A stretch of 64,000 nucleotides of DNA from Centrapalus pauciflorus. Lineage: Eukaryota; Streptophyta; Magnoliopsida; Asterales; Asteraceae. Positions within the stretch are counted from its first letter, which is position 1, and every line of letters starts with the position of its first letter. The translations under genes were made by a program, and so were the position numbers. The DNA is taken from the NCBI GenBank assembly GCA_020465985.1, contig JAANYP010004453.1:62001-126000 (forward strand), read 5' to 3'. This document shows positions 43,775-54,460 of the stretch, one piece after another. The notes below the pieces were generated by a model, which saw only the letters and a list, made by a program, of their open reading frames with translations, did not search any database and was not told the origin of the DNA.

Positions 43775-46191
43775 TGTCACACCCCGTTACCCCGGTTGGC
43801 AACGAAGCGTGACGTCGCGGAAGCATAACCATAATATAATGAACGAGCACTATATGGACGTTTGCAAAAATACATCGATAAAACTTTAAAATATAGAAAT
43901 GTTTTACATAGTCTGATATGATGAAAAGTAGTTCCCACGGTACAGAGATTTAAATACATAATTAAAGAAATCAAAATAATGCAACTAAATCTCTGGTGGT
44001 TTTGAAAATGCATGCGACTCCTTAAGTGCGGAAGCTTGAAAAATACTTCCGATGCGATGAACATGCCTTAATTTCCTGAAAATACACACTAAAATACGTC
44101 AACAAAATTGTTGCTCAGCTCATAGGTTTACACGTAAATCTGACTTGTATGGAAAACAACAGTTGAGTTCGAATTTATAAAATCATAAATTCCATGTTAT
44201 GTATTACATATAAACCATCATGCAACCGAAGCTTAATTAGATGAGTTTGCCCTGTGAAGTATTCCCATACGTAATATCGTGTGTTGAATATATATGCACC
44301 TGCTGTTAGCCGAGCTGAACTAACCCGAATGGGGGACATGACTCCCGATAGTTCTATCCACAATATATTCACGCTTACAAATAAATGCAATTAACGGTTC
44401 ATGATTTGAGAGCTGATGGAACCACATGTGTAATACATAATAGAAATGAGGTTGTTTCCATGTCCATATGAAAATGTAGCATGTATTTCAACCCCAAAAC
44501 ATAACAGTGTGAAAATAGGGGCTATGAGGACTCACCGCATGTTGATGGCAAAATGATCGTAAAAATGACGATTTACGTTGTTGATGAGTGATGACACCGG
44601 ACACGTTTAACCGAGTTCTACATGATATAAGGGATTTAATAACTCCCATTTATGATAATATGCATGTATAAATGTGGTTATCTTTTAAATCACCCAACAT
44701 TACAAGTTTATAAATAAAACCCACTTAAAACGTCAAGTTTATATATTTATAATTTTCCAGCTTTTTGAATGTTTTTCGGCCTACTTTGAGGCTATTTTTG
44801 ACCAAGCTCCAAAATGATTTAGGATTTGGTTTTCTTGGACATTAAACTACAATATACAAAGAATTTTTAAAGTCAAGAATGGCCATTTTTCGAGATGTTT
44901 AGGTTAGGGAAAAAGTTCGTTAAAAACCCTATGTTGGCCATTTTTGAGCTGTCAAACTTTTGGGTTCCCAAATAATATCTCGGGGTTCTAAACTCCAAAA
45001 TAAATTATGAAAACCTCCATATTTTTAGTTGAGACATAAATATAACTTTTGAGACAAGAATCAACTCATTTCGTTAAGTTATGAATTAGTTATGATTTTT
45101 CAAAGTCGACGCAACATTTCTGCCGAAATTACGTATTTCATAAACTTAAAACAACTTGTGATTCTTGTTGGTTATGCAAAAACTACTTGTATAAAAGGTT
45201 ATAAAACACATTTATATAACTTGTTTTGATAATATTTACACTTACATGATGTGTTTATATATTTATAAACACATTTGAAGAAAACAACTTAAACACAAAA
45301 CTAGTGATTTATAAACTTGAGTTTTTATGAAACTTGTTGTTGTTGGTGATTATATATATTATGCAAGACTTATATAAAAATTAATATGAGATGTTATGAG
45401 TTAGTATTTACTTACTTTGATGAAATATAAGAATGCAAATGAGTAGGAGGATGGATCTTGAAGGATTTCACCAAGAACACTTGAAATAAACTTGAAGAAC
45501 ACTTGAAAGAACAAAAGTTGCAAACTTTTGACTTTGGTTGACACCTTGGTCGATTTTTTTGAGTGAAATGAGAGTGTTTTCTTGTGTTTTGGAGGTGTGA
45601 AAATGAATGGAAGTGAGCTCCCTATTTATAGAGAAAATTTGGTTTTTCAAAGTGGAGGTTGAGTAAGGATTTGGATGAAATGAAAGGGTATGATGAATGA
45701 GGATTTGATGGTGATTGTGTAAGGTTGTTTTAATAAAAAAAAGAAGTCAAACTCTATAAAAGTACTACCTATGGGCAGATTTTTTAAGATATTATCTTGT
45801 ATTTTCATTTTTTTTTAAATGTATTTAGAATGTATTCTTGTATTTCCCTTTTTATGTAAATTCATAAATACTTTTGAATGCATTTGTTTAATGAATTCTT
45901 TTAGTCTTGCATAATTAATGTTTAGTAAGTGTATTAATGAATGATTAGTGTCACTAATCATAATTTAATTATGTACTTAGTTGAATTAATCCTTAGTAGT
46001 GTAAATCGATCGGATTAATTGATTTTCCGATTCATCGCACCGATGAATTTGATTCTAATTGAGTTGAATTTCCTTATGAACATTGTTAATCACTTTGATT
46101 AATTGCTAATGACCATTGATTAGGTTATACTTGGCTATTAAATACTGATTAGGTCATAGTTTGTTAACCTGGATTTGTTCCGGATGTAACA
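43775..46191 (-). repeat. E6 5' LTR (2417 bp)
   Basis: Minus-strand ends are TGTTACATCC...GGGTGTGACA. It is full-length against 36521-38976. The TATA box is at 45623-45630; a downstream short frame (45468-45650) also occurs in the 3' LTR (38254-38535) but has no recognisable product. Confidence 0.95.
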
Positions 46192-46196
46192 CAGTG

Positions 46197-47065
46197 TTTT
46201 TGAATTCCGTTCCGTTATCACTCCTGATACGTTTTACCTGCATCCCATAGGAGTTTTCAACTTGGTCTAAGAACCCGATTAGCTTGGCAGCTGTCTCGTC
46301 CTTCATACCTAAAAAGAAAACCCATGAAAATCGTGAGTAATCATCTGTAATAACTAAACATTACCAACTACCACCTATACTCCTTTTGTTGATTGGTCCG
46401 AACAGGTCCATATGCAACAAATCGAAAGCGGCAGATATAGGGTTCTGAGTCTTGGACTTGTGTGCCTTCTTGTGTTGTTTTCCTTTCTTGCACGGTACAC
46501 ACTTGTCTTCAAACTGAAAACTCTTCATCGGAACACCTTGCACCAGTCCATTTTTAGTAATGTAATTCATTTTTGTCAGGTGCAAGTGTGCCATGCGTCT
46601 GTGCCAAAGAACTGATTCGGTCTCTGAAGCTTTAGATAGAAGACATATTGGTCCCATCTAAGATTCCGGTTTATTCATGTCCAGCATGTACAGGTCATTC
46701 TTCCTTGGGGCCCTCATCAATATCCACTCTTCAAGTACTTTGAATCCCGGTTTCAGCACTAACGCCTCAGTATCAGTGAAAAGTACTGAGTTCTTCTTAT
46801 CACAGATTTGAGATACGCTAATGAGATTGTGAACCAGTTTATCAACGTGGTAAACTTGATCCAGTTTTATAGTCCCATTAGTGACCACTCCAGTACCGGT
46901 GATATTTCCTCCTTTATTACCAGCGAATGATACAAATCCCCTATTCCCTCCCTTGAAGTCTGCGAGTAGACTTCTTTCCCCAGTCATGTGCCTAGAGCAA
47001 CCACTGTCGACGAACCACTTGTTGTTTAGACCTGTAGTTATCTCCTGCACATGAAAGAAAAGAGG
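46197..47065 (-). pseudogene. E5 protease and integrase N-terminal half
   Basis: Directly after the gag stop and in the same frame comes VQEITTGLNNKWFVDSGCSR, then HMTG with the intact protease DSG (about 47001-47009). Next are GFVSFAGNKGGNITGTG and LVHNLISVSQICDKKNS, a TAG at 46658-46660, then SVLWHRRMAHLHLTKMNYIT and CVPCKKGKQHKKAHKSK (HHCC zinc domain), LLHMDLFGPINKRSIGGSW with the first catalytic Asp, and a TAA at 46361-46363. The frame still reads VITDDYSRFSWVFFLG and RSDNGTEF (second Asp) before the E6 insertion. Only two nonsense codons occur in about 290 codons. Confidence 0.92.
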
Positions 47066-47069
47066 TTAG
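47042..47069 (-). promoter_or_regulatory. Candidate 3' splice site at E5 gag/pol junction
   Basis: On the minus strand the gag stop TAA (47066-47068) lies inside CTAAC (47065-47069). A pyrimidine-rich stretch and GTGCAG|GAG follow, with the acceptor AG ending at 47045. CTAAC lies about 20 nt from the AG, a normal plant branch-point distance. The same arrangement occurs in E9. Confidence 0.55.
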
Positions 47070-49917
47070 TTATCACGGGCAATCCAAGCCATAACTGACT
47101 TGGTAATACCATTCTCGTCGACATACTTGAACTCTTTCAAATACCCATCTCTCCTTTCAGGTGACTTGGGTGTTTGATTTAGAGCATGTTGTGGTGCAGA
47201 GTGAGTTAAGTTCACTCTCGGCCTTTCGGTAGGCATTTGTTGTGGAGCCCTAGAATAATTTCGATTATAAGGCATTTCCGAGTGATATCCCTGAGCTCTA
47301 CCTGGTGTTTGATGTCTTACAGGAGTGTGTGACCTAACTGGAGTGTAGCTCTTCTAGGTGTATTACTCCTATAATTTTGTTGAGGTCCTGACCTAGTTTG
47401 ATTAGGGACTCTAGTCGGTGAATTAGTCCTGACCACATCATTGGGTCGACCTGACAGAGGTGTTTGTTTCACAGCACTTTTTGGTGTGGCTTGCACAATT
47501 TTCTCAGTGTTTTGAGAACCACTTGTGCTTGCTACACTTGGAGAAGGTTTATGTTGTTCCGGCTTTCCAATTTTAGGTGTAGATTCTACCTTCTTATGTT
47601 GACAACTAGAAGCAACATGTCCCTTTTCATGACATCTAAAACAAGACATTTTGTCAATAGACTTCTTATGCGTGCCCTTTGACTTAGGTGTCTCACTAGT
47701 GTCTTGTTCTTTCGTCTCAACTACAGTGACTGTTTCCTCTTTCTGATTATTAAAGTCAATTTTGGCTTCTCCTACAAGCTTATCACTAGAAGATGGCACA
47801 AATTTGACCTTCTTAATCTTGACATTGTTACTAGTCACCCTAGCTTCTTTATCCTTAATGGTTTCAAACACATGTTCAGATGCGGCCTCTGATTCAACTG
47901 GTTTATCAGTTTTATCCTGAGGCTGAGGTACATAGTTATCATTGAAAGGTGGAGGACTCTCGTTATACCCTAAATCTACAGGTTTCTTAGACTGACGCTG
48001 TTCATCTAAGATATTTCCTAGGTCCAGTGAAGAGTTCCTAAACTTTTCCAGTTTATTATTCACCTCTGCTACCTTCACCTTAGCTTCAGCAAGCTCTACC
48101 TCTTTAATCTTAAGCTCTTTGGTCAATGCCTCAACATGTTCATACATTAGTTCTATTCTAACACACTGCTCACTCAGCTTGTCTTTTAGAACTATGACAT
48201 CTTGTGCTTTTGCCTTAAGCTTATTCCTAAGGTCTTCCTTTATATCTAAGAGGCTAGCATTGTCCAATTTTAAGGATTCATTTTGAGCAGTTAGATTAGT
48301 ATGTGTTTCAAGCACTAAATTTAACCTATCATTAGTAGTAGCACAGAAGGAACATAAATCGCGGAATGTAGAGGAGTTCAGAATTACCTTTGCGTGAGCG
48401 GATTCCACGTTTGCCATTTGTGCAGCAAACTCTAGAATTGTCTGACTTTCTGACTTCTCTACTAGCACTGGACTGGTATCATTCTGATGTCCGTCCTCTG
48501 CTTCTTCCTCTGCTCCGACACTTCCAGTCTCTGTTACTTCATCCATGAAGGCTCTAGCGTTAGACTCAGGATGTGTAGTCCAGTCGTATGTTCCATTGAG
48601 CTGTCTGTCAGATGTGAGATTGGTTAACAGACTAGCTATGTTTGCCTAATTACATGAACTACCCGGCTGATATCTCCTTTGAGACTGATTCTGGTAGTTC
48701 TCAACTTTAGGTCTTTGACATTCCCTAGCAAAATGTCCTAACCCTTGACAGTTGTAGCACCTAACTTTGAATTTATTAAACCCAATTTTATTGTTGCTGA
48801 CATTGAGATTTCTGCCCATCCTCTTGATGAATCTCTTGACTCGCTGAGTCACCAAGGTCAGTTGCCGTTGCAGATCCATCTCTTCTAAATTATCAGGGTC
48901 CACCTGATCAAAATCCTCATCCCATAGCGCAGGATCGTTGATTTTCCCTTAAACGCAATTGCCATAGGCGGCCACAAATGAAGACAAAAGATATAGATGG
49001 TCTTCAGCTGATTTTGCGCTCATCGGCATCCTTGAGTATCCTTGAGATGTTGATGCAGACTGAGTTGGCTTGTCTTCCAGTCTAGAGAACCCTAAGAAAG
49101 CTCGGCTCCCAGAGTCATCTACTTCAACCGGAGTCGATGCTTCACCCGTAAAGAATGCTGTAGCCGTCTTTAATTCACTTGCCACTGAAGGTTTGGACTT
49201 CCCAAAATACATATCCGGATCTTGTACTTGGTCATATTCTTTTTCCTTCTTTAGCAATTCAAAGTTATAAGCCCTCAGCGTTCCAATGACTTTTTCTAGA
49301 GTTAGAGTCTCAAACTTCTCCTCATCATGCTTTATCAACGCCACATACATCTCCCATTTGGCTGGTAAAGCATCTAGAATTTTCTCAATTTTCTCTAACT
49401 CACGATACTCGACATCGTGCTTGTCTAACTCAGTCAACAAATGATAGAATTTGGTAATGGTCTCATCCAGCAATTCATTTTTCAAAGCCTTGAATATAGC
49501 GAACTGTTGCTTGAGCATTTCCATTCTACCTTACCTAACCCTAGGATTTCCCTCACACCTTTTCTCCAATGCATCCCACAACTCTTTTGCTGTTCGTTGA
49601 TTACGAAATGTGTGCAGGATCTCCTGAGGTAAAGCCATTCTAATAATCGAGAATGCTCGGTTCTCGGCCTCATAAAGTTTCTTATCATCATCCTTCATCT
49701 TTTGATATGACAACACTCTTTGACGGCCTTCAACCTCTGTTGTAGGTGGAACGTATCCCTCGTCGATACAAATCCACATTCTCATAACATTGAATCTATC
49801 AAAATCGGCGAACCTATCATTCCACCAATAATAGTCTTCTAATTTCATCAGCTTAGGTGGAGAATTTGCCTTTCCGACCTCATGATCCATTTCAATAAAC
49901 CTTTGTAAACTTGTCAT
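47066..49917 (-). pseudogene. E5 gag (two zinc knuckles, long coiled coil), broken
   Basis: The frame starts at ATG 49915-49917 (MTSLQRFIEMDHEVGKANSP). The N-terminal domain includes KLEDYYWWNDRFADFDRF and QEILHTFRNQRTAKELWDAL; the core continues LLTELDKHDVEYREL and ILDALPAKWEMYVALIKHDE. Knuckle 1 is CYNCQGLGHFAREC (about 48770-48725). A coiled coil spans roughly 48420-47990, for example VLKDKLSEQCVRIELMYEHV and EALTKELKIKEVELAEAKVK. Knuckle 2 is CFRCHEKGHVASSC (about 47640-47600), followed by a Pro/Arg-rich tail and SVMAWIARDN with the terminal TAA at 47066-47068. In-frame nonsense occurs at 49531, 48949 and 48646, with a frameshift between 47340 and 47275. About 930 codons, large for copia. 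Confidence 0.92.
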
Positions 49918-50464
49918 TGTTTGAATTAGAACTTATTTAATTTTATTTGAAATTAATTTAAATTATCCCTTTCGAACTTGTGTAGGTTCGAATTTGGTTA
50001 ATTTTTTATTTGTTTGAAATTAAATTCGAAATTAAGTTTGAACTCAACTAAAATCGAAATAAGGACAAATTCGAAATCCTTGTTAAATTCGAATGTATAA
50101 ATTCGAATATATGGAGATTCGAAATTTGGCAAATTCGAATCAAACCCTAAAATAACTTCGATAGGAGCGTATTTTCTGACAAATTCGAATTTCGAATAAA
50201 CCCTAATACCCCCTTGATGTTCGAGCGCCGCAAGTTCGAAAAACGGCTAAAAGTTCGAATTTTTTCAACTTTTCAGATTAAACCAAAGTTTTTAGTATTA
50301 AAAACTCTGATTTCGACAAAAAATGTTGAACTTATATGAACTTTTTCCCGATATCGTACTTGAAAAACTCGAAATCTGTCAAAAAACGTGATTTGACCGT
50401 CCAAAAACGTCAAGAAGCCACAGATGTTACTTGTGAACATGAAGAACACCACAAACACCCTAAT
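49918..50464 (-). other. E5 leader between primer site and gag
   Basis: This non-coding leader of about 550 nt is rich in TTCGAA-type words (for example around 49975, 50035, 50075-50110 and 50130-50190). No gene. The corresponding leader in E9 (59637-60269) has the same character but little base-by-base identity. Confidence 0.7.
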
Positions 50465-50477
50465 GTCTCTGATACCA
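50465..50477 (-). other. E5 primer-binding site (tRNA-Met type)
   Basis: The minus strand reads TGGTATCAGAGAC, 4 nt inside the LTR end. E9 has the identical 13-mer at 59625-59637, and E6 has the close variant ending GCC. Confidence 0.9.
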
Positions 50478-50481
50478 CTTC

Positions 50482-51046
50482 TAAGGTCTGCTCTCTACGG
50501 ATCTTATCTTGACGTGACACCTTCCAACGAGTGCGGAATCCTCGTTAGTGGCTTGACGGATAGACCACGCACACCGAAACACGGAGACTAACACCGTGAT
50601 AGACGAACAACGGATCGTCCCGAAACAATGATTCTCTGCAAACGAAACTCTCTGATTGCTAGCAAGTTCGAGATCGCCTTTTGCTAAAATCTCTGAGAAA
50701 ATCTACAAAAGTCTTTCTTCACCCGCATGGTCTTTTTGCTCTCAAGTTCGACAGAACCTCTGAGTCGTCAAAGATCCCTAATTTTTCAAAATGAAAAGTT
50801 CAATATATAGACGACAAGTTCGAGAAGACGCTCCTCTCGAACTTGTCTTTGAACTTCTTCCTTTGAACTTGTCTTCGAACTTGTTCCTTTGAACTTTTCT
50901 TCGAACTTGTTCCTTTGAACTTGTTCTTCGAACTTGTCGCTTTGAACTTATTCTAGAACTTGTCTTTGAACTTATTTCTAGAACTTATTCTAGAACTTGA
51001 TATGATAGTCTAGAACTTACCATGCAAATGTAAACATCATACACAA
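50482..51046 (-). repeat. E5 5' LTR, truncated at its start
   Basis: It matches 30804-31423 but stops about 50 bp short of the TGTTGGTACA start. It has fewer tandem GAACTTG-type units than the 3' LTR, three TTCTAGAA motifs (50951, 50976, 50988) and the TATA box at 50802-50811. Confidence 0.85.
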
Positions 51047-52128
51047 TCATGTGTGTGTTACTGTTCTTCACAACTCGAAACCCAGAATTTATGGAATCTT
51101 ACATGTATGGTTAAATGTTCAAAGTGATTCTATGAGTTTGTGTGACATGTTGAACTAATCATGGATTTCAAATTTCAAGTCACATGGTGCTATAAACATG
51201 TTTTAATTCGACTGTTTTTGACTGGTTTTTTCAGTTTTCAGTTTACTATAAAAGTGAATTAGTGTTCATTTTTGTTGTTTTTAGCTCATGTTCAGTAAAG
51301 AGTTTGTGTTTAGTTTAGTTTTTCGAGCCTAGAAATGTGAATTATTCTGGAGTGAAGTGTCTTTATGTGTTTTTCGATAATTTCATTGTGTAAAGGACTT
51401 AGTGTTTTGTTTAGTGTTAAAACTCGAATGAAGCTTTACCCGAGTTTTACTATGTGTTCTTTGAATTTTATCCTTTAATATTCGAGTTTCATTTAGTATT
51501 TCCCGAATTTTATTAAGAATTATTTGAGTTTAACTTAGTTATTTTCGAATTTTACATAAGTTGATTCGAAATTGATATTGCTTTTTTCGAATTTTACAAA
51601 GTCCTATTCAAATTTGATGACATTGACTTCAAGTTTCAATACTTCTCCTTCGAGTTTCAAGATTAAGTACTCGAATTCTTGGCTTTATGATCTGAAATGT
51701 ATCATCTTCCATTCGAATTTTACACAGACATATTCGATTTGAGAATGAATCATTCAAAATTCATCAAATATCATTCGAATTTGATCATAAGTCATTCGAG
51801 TTTGATCCTTCATGATTCGAGATTCATCATTCATCATTCGAGATTCATTTCAAAATATTTTCTAATTGTAAGAATTTCATTTTTCAAAGAAATTCACATA
51901 TCACAAGTTAAATTTTTAAAATCTGACTCTCACTAACATTGGTCCCCAAATGGTTGACTTTGGAGTCCTCACATTAATATTTTATTATTATTGTCTGTAA
52001 TCCTGATGATGTAAACAATGTGACACATACTTTCTAAAATCTTGTAAAATGTTATTCTTCTTTATCTGTAGGAATCATTTGTATTTACATGATGTGACTA
52101 ACATGTTTGTTATTTTTACAGGTTACAC
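51047..52128 (+). other. E3 3' spacer, right part
   Basis: Non-coding, T-rich plus-strand sequence between the E5 LTR and the third ORF, with many CGAATTTTA, TTCGAGTTT and CATTCGA words at 51420-51850. It probably continues the spacer at 30365-30803 across the E5 insertion. The last 35 nt form a splice-acceptor-like signal. Confidence 0.5.
52096..52122 (+). promoter_or_regulatory. Candidate 3' splice site before third ORF
   Basis: GACTAACATG supplies a CTAAC branch-point consensus, followed by T-rich TTTGTTATTTTTACAG|GT. The AG ends at 52121 and the ORF's ATG is at 52129-52131. Confidence 0.5.
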
Positions 52129-53553
52129 ATGGCTTCCCATGCAGCCACCAATAATTCCAACTCCTCGAATTCCAATCCTCATCAAATCAGACCATTGTTT
52201 CTAAACCAGTTATATCTACATCCATCGTTGGTCCAAGACCCTCAACCCTAATTCCAGGAACCCTTCTACTAAAACCTAAACACTTTCTGCTCTTGTCTGA
52301 TAACAATCACAGACTTGACCCTTCGGTAATCAATAGTCAGTGACCAAGTGATTGTGGAAATTCTGAAAGGGCGCCCACTAGGATATCTGTTGCAACATAA
52401 ACCCACTATTCCGTTGATAAATTTGCACCAGTTCTGGAATAAAATCAAGTTCATCCCGATGCAGGTGACCATCACTTCAAGGTCACCATTGACCAATTCA
52501 AGGCTTAGATCGCTTTAGCCAGACTTTGTCATAACCTTTTCCTTCCAAGGAAAATAGACAGGACTAACTTTCCTGATCTTGCAGACTATGAAGATTTTGT
52601 TTCAGATGACCAAATGTGCAGAGACATTATCAGTTTGGAGTACACCAAAACACTACCGAAGAGCACCTTATTTCAGACAAATGGATTTAATGGAGAATGG
52701 AATACCCTATTCTGCATCTTAAATAGGTGTATGACCTCCAAACATACCGGAGTGGATCGTGGGAGTATTCATGCCTTGAGGATATTTCACGGTGTGTCTT
52801 TTAACAAACATCACGACTTTGCCCAACGTATTTGGGAAGATTTGAAGGAAATGGTGCTGGCCAAGACCACTAATAGAGCAAGAAGATTTGTTTCTCTGCA
52901 ACGGTTTCCCCAAATTCATATTCGAGGAATCTTGCGCACCAATGACAAAATAGTAAAGAGAGAACATTCTCAGAAATGCCCAGATCATGTGATGTTGAGC
53001 CTCTACAGCAACAGGGATGATCCAAATGTCAATATTTTGCCAATCCCAGAATCAATCTTGAGATATGATAATGAGAGGACATAGAGTGTTAGATTGAATA
53101 GAATAGATCATGCTCCCGTGGAGCCTCAAGAAACGAGGTCTCCTACCCACGAAGCTACAGGTGAGGAGGTTAAGCAGCAAGGGGTTTTTGAACAGGGCCC
53201 AATTAAGCTGAAGGACTAGGAGACTGTGAGGGGTGGTGTGGAAGGAGAGGATTCTGAGCATACATTGTCTGACATTCTAAAAAGAGGGAAAACAGATGAT
53301 CATGATGATGATGGTGATGATAAGACTGGGGCCGGAGCTGAAATATATCATTCTGTGCGCTTAACTGAACAGAGGGATGATGTAATGGCCATTTAGAGTG
53401 CGAGGGAGATCCAAACCCCAAAGAGCTGGGAAACCACACATGCTATCAACTCTCCTTTGAGAGTTGATATTGAATCAACCAGAATCCCACTGGTGCTTAT
53501 ACACCCTCCCAGCCACTCATCATCTTCTCAACAAGAAGATGTTTCAATTCTTC
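52129..53553 (+). pseudogene. E3 third ORF (envelope-like / additional ORF), truncated
   Basis: ATG 52129 opens MASHAATNNSNSSNSNPHQI. After a frame change the main body reads LARLCHNLFLPRKIDRTNFP, then SLEYTKTLPKSTLFQTNGFN, WNTLFCILNRCMTSKHTGVD and FAQRIWEDLKEMVLAKTTNR (52500-52900). I recall this pattern (KSxLPxxWxxLxxxILxCMSxKxxGxD...) from retrotransposon-associated ORFs in Asteraceae. The frame continues through stops at 53082, 53217 and about 53394 with an acidic DDHDDDGDDKTGAG region. It is cut at 53553 by the E7 LTR. I see no clear signal peptide or membrane segment, so envelope-like is only a label by position. Confidence 0.5.
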
Positions 53554-53867
53554 TGTTAGTCCCAAATAATCAAGCATAAACGATAAGAACGAACAAGATG
53601 AAACAATAGCCGAATGATTAGATTAACCTTCAAAGATGATCAATGATGAACAAAGGTTTTTCTCTAGATAGCAAGACGGCTACACACTTTTTCACCTTGA
53701 GCTAACTTGAGTTACACATGCAAAACCCTACACTAGGCTAATTAAGCTAAATCCTAAAAGGCCAAGCCCATGGACTCAACTAATTAAGCCCTTACAAAAT
53801 ATGAACACCAATATTAATTCATTACATAATAAACCCTAGACTTGATTACAATAAAATAAGACTAGCA
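53554..53867 (-). repeat. E7: copia-type LTR (314 bp)
   Basis: Plus-strand ends TGTTAGTC...GACTAGCA form an 8-bp inverted repeat with one mismatch. On the minus strand the LTR follows a GGGGAGATTG polypurine tract (53868-53879), so it is a 3' LTR. It interrupts the third ORF of E3. A second copy is not in the window. Confidence 0.7.
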
Positions 53868-54460
53868 ATCTCCCCGTTTGTGATCAATTCTGGATCCTTC
53901 AAGATAAGCTTTATCTTCTGATGAACAATCTTCCATTTTGAAGATCTTTACTTTAGACTTGGGCAGCTTCCAGGTTCATCTTTAAGCTTTCACTTGAAAC
54001 ACTTGAAGCTTTGAAATGAAGCTCTTGAAGATTTTATCTGATCTCTCTCTCCCCATAGATTTTTCAACTGAACATGGAATCCTTCAGATTAGCTTTGCTC
54101 CCCCAGAATATCTTCCATCATCTCCTTAAACTTTTATGCTTCTAGTAATCTCCCACTCATGATGATTAAGAAAATCTTGATTATCATGTAGACCTTTCAG
54201 GTATCCTTGGCAAGTAGCTTACTCCCACTCAAAATGTGTATACATGCTCTTTATCATCACAAATGTCATTTGGCTTTGCAACCTGTGACATTATAACCAA
54301 GTTAGAGGGGAAAAATAACAACCATACCACTTAGGTTTCCTATTGACAAAATTGTTAAAAAAAAACTATGTGACTTACATTCAGCGCTAAATTGATGTTA
54401 ACACTGGTAAGATTTCCAACTAATCATCATGAATTACTTAGAGTAAGCACCACTATAGTT
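53868..54460 (-). mobile_element. E7 internal 3' fragment
   Basis: Minus-strand copia 3' non-coding sequence starting with the polypurine tract and TTGATCACAAACGGGGAG. It continues to the E8 LTR at 54461. No pol motif is readable, so it is probably 3' untranslated sequence. Confidence 0.45.

Larger units (their letters stand above)
36516..46196 (-). mobile_element. E6: Ty3 chromovirus-like element inserted in E5 integrase
   Basis: LTRs at 36521-38976 (3') and 43775-46191 (5') flank an internal region read on the minus strand as primer site, gag, protease, RT, RNase H, integrase and C-terminal domain. Target duplication is perfect: CAGTG at 36516-36520 and 46192-46196. It separates the second catalytic Asp of E5 integrase (RSDNGTEF side) from the Glu (QNRVAERK side). 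Two tandem duplications (39443-40254 and 41033-41376), nonsense codons and an Asp-to-Asn change in the RT active site make it inactive. Same family as E8. Confidence 0.95.
30804..51046 (-). mobile_element. E5: Sirevirus-like Ty1/copia element, interrupted by E6
   Basis: On the minus strand the order is 5' LTR (51046-50482), primer site (50477-50465), leader, gag (49917-47066), protease and integrase start (47065-46197), E6 insertion, integrase end, RT and RNase H (36515-34030), a long 3' region with third-ORF remnant and repeats (34030-31486), polypurine tract and 3' LTR (31472-30804). The two-knuckle gag with a long coiled coil and the repeated polypurine tracts point to Sireviruses. It is the same family as E9. 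The 5' LTR lacks its first roughly 50 bp, so no target duplication can be defined. Confidence 0.85.
14507..53553 (+). mobile_element. E3: Ty1/copia (Sirevirus-like) relic hosting E4 and E5
   Basis: Plus-strand pieces belonging to one element are: gag N-terminal half (14770-15404), gag C-terminal half (23924-26190), protease and integrase start (26260-26788), a triplicated integrase block (26789-29064), RT and RNase H (29065-30092), a polypurine tract (about 30354), a 3' spacer (30365-30803, resuming 51047-52128) and a third ORF (52129-53553). E4 splits gag and E5 splits the 3' spacer; E7 truncates the third ORF. Assigning the third ORF to E3 is inference from strand, order and position. All parts are decayed and neither LTR is certain. 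Confidence 0.6.

Noticed and set aside
52129..53553. Third ORF as a viral envelope gene
   Set aside because: No signal peptide, transmembrane helix or furin-like site could be seen; the label rests only on position.
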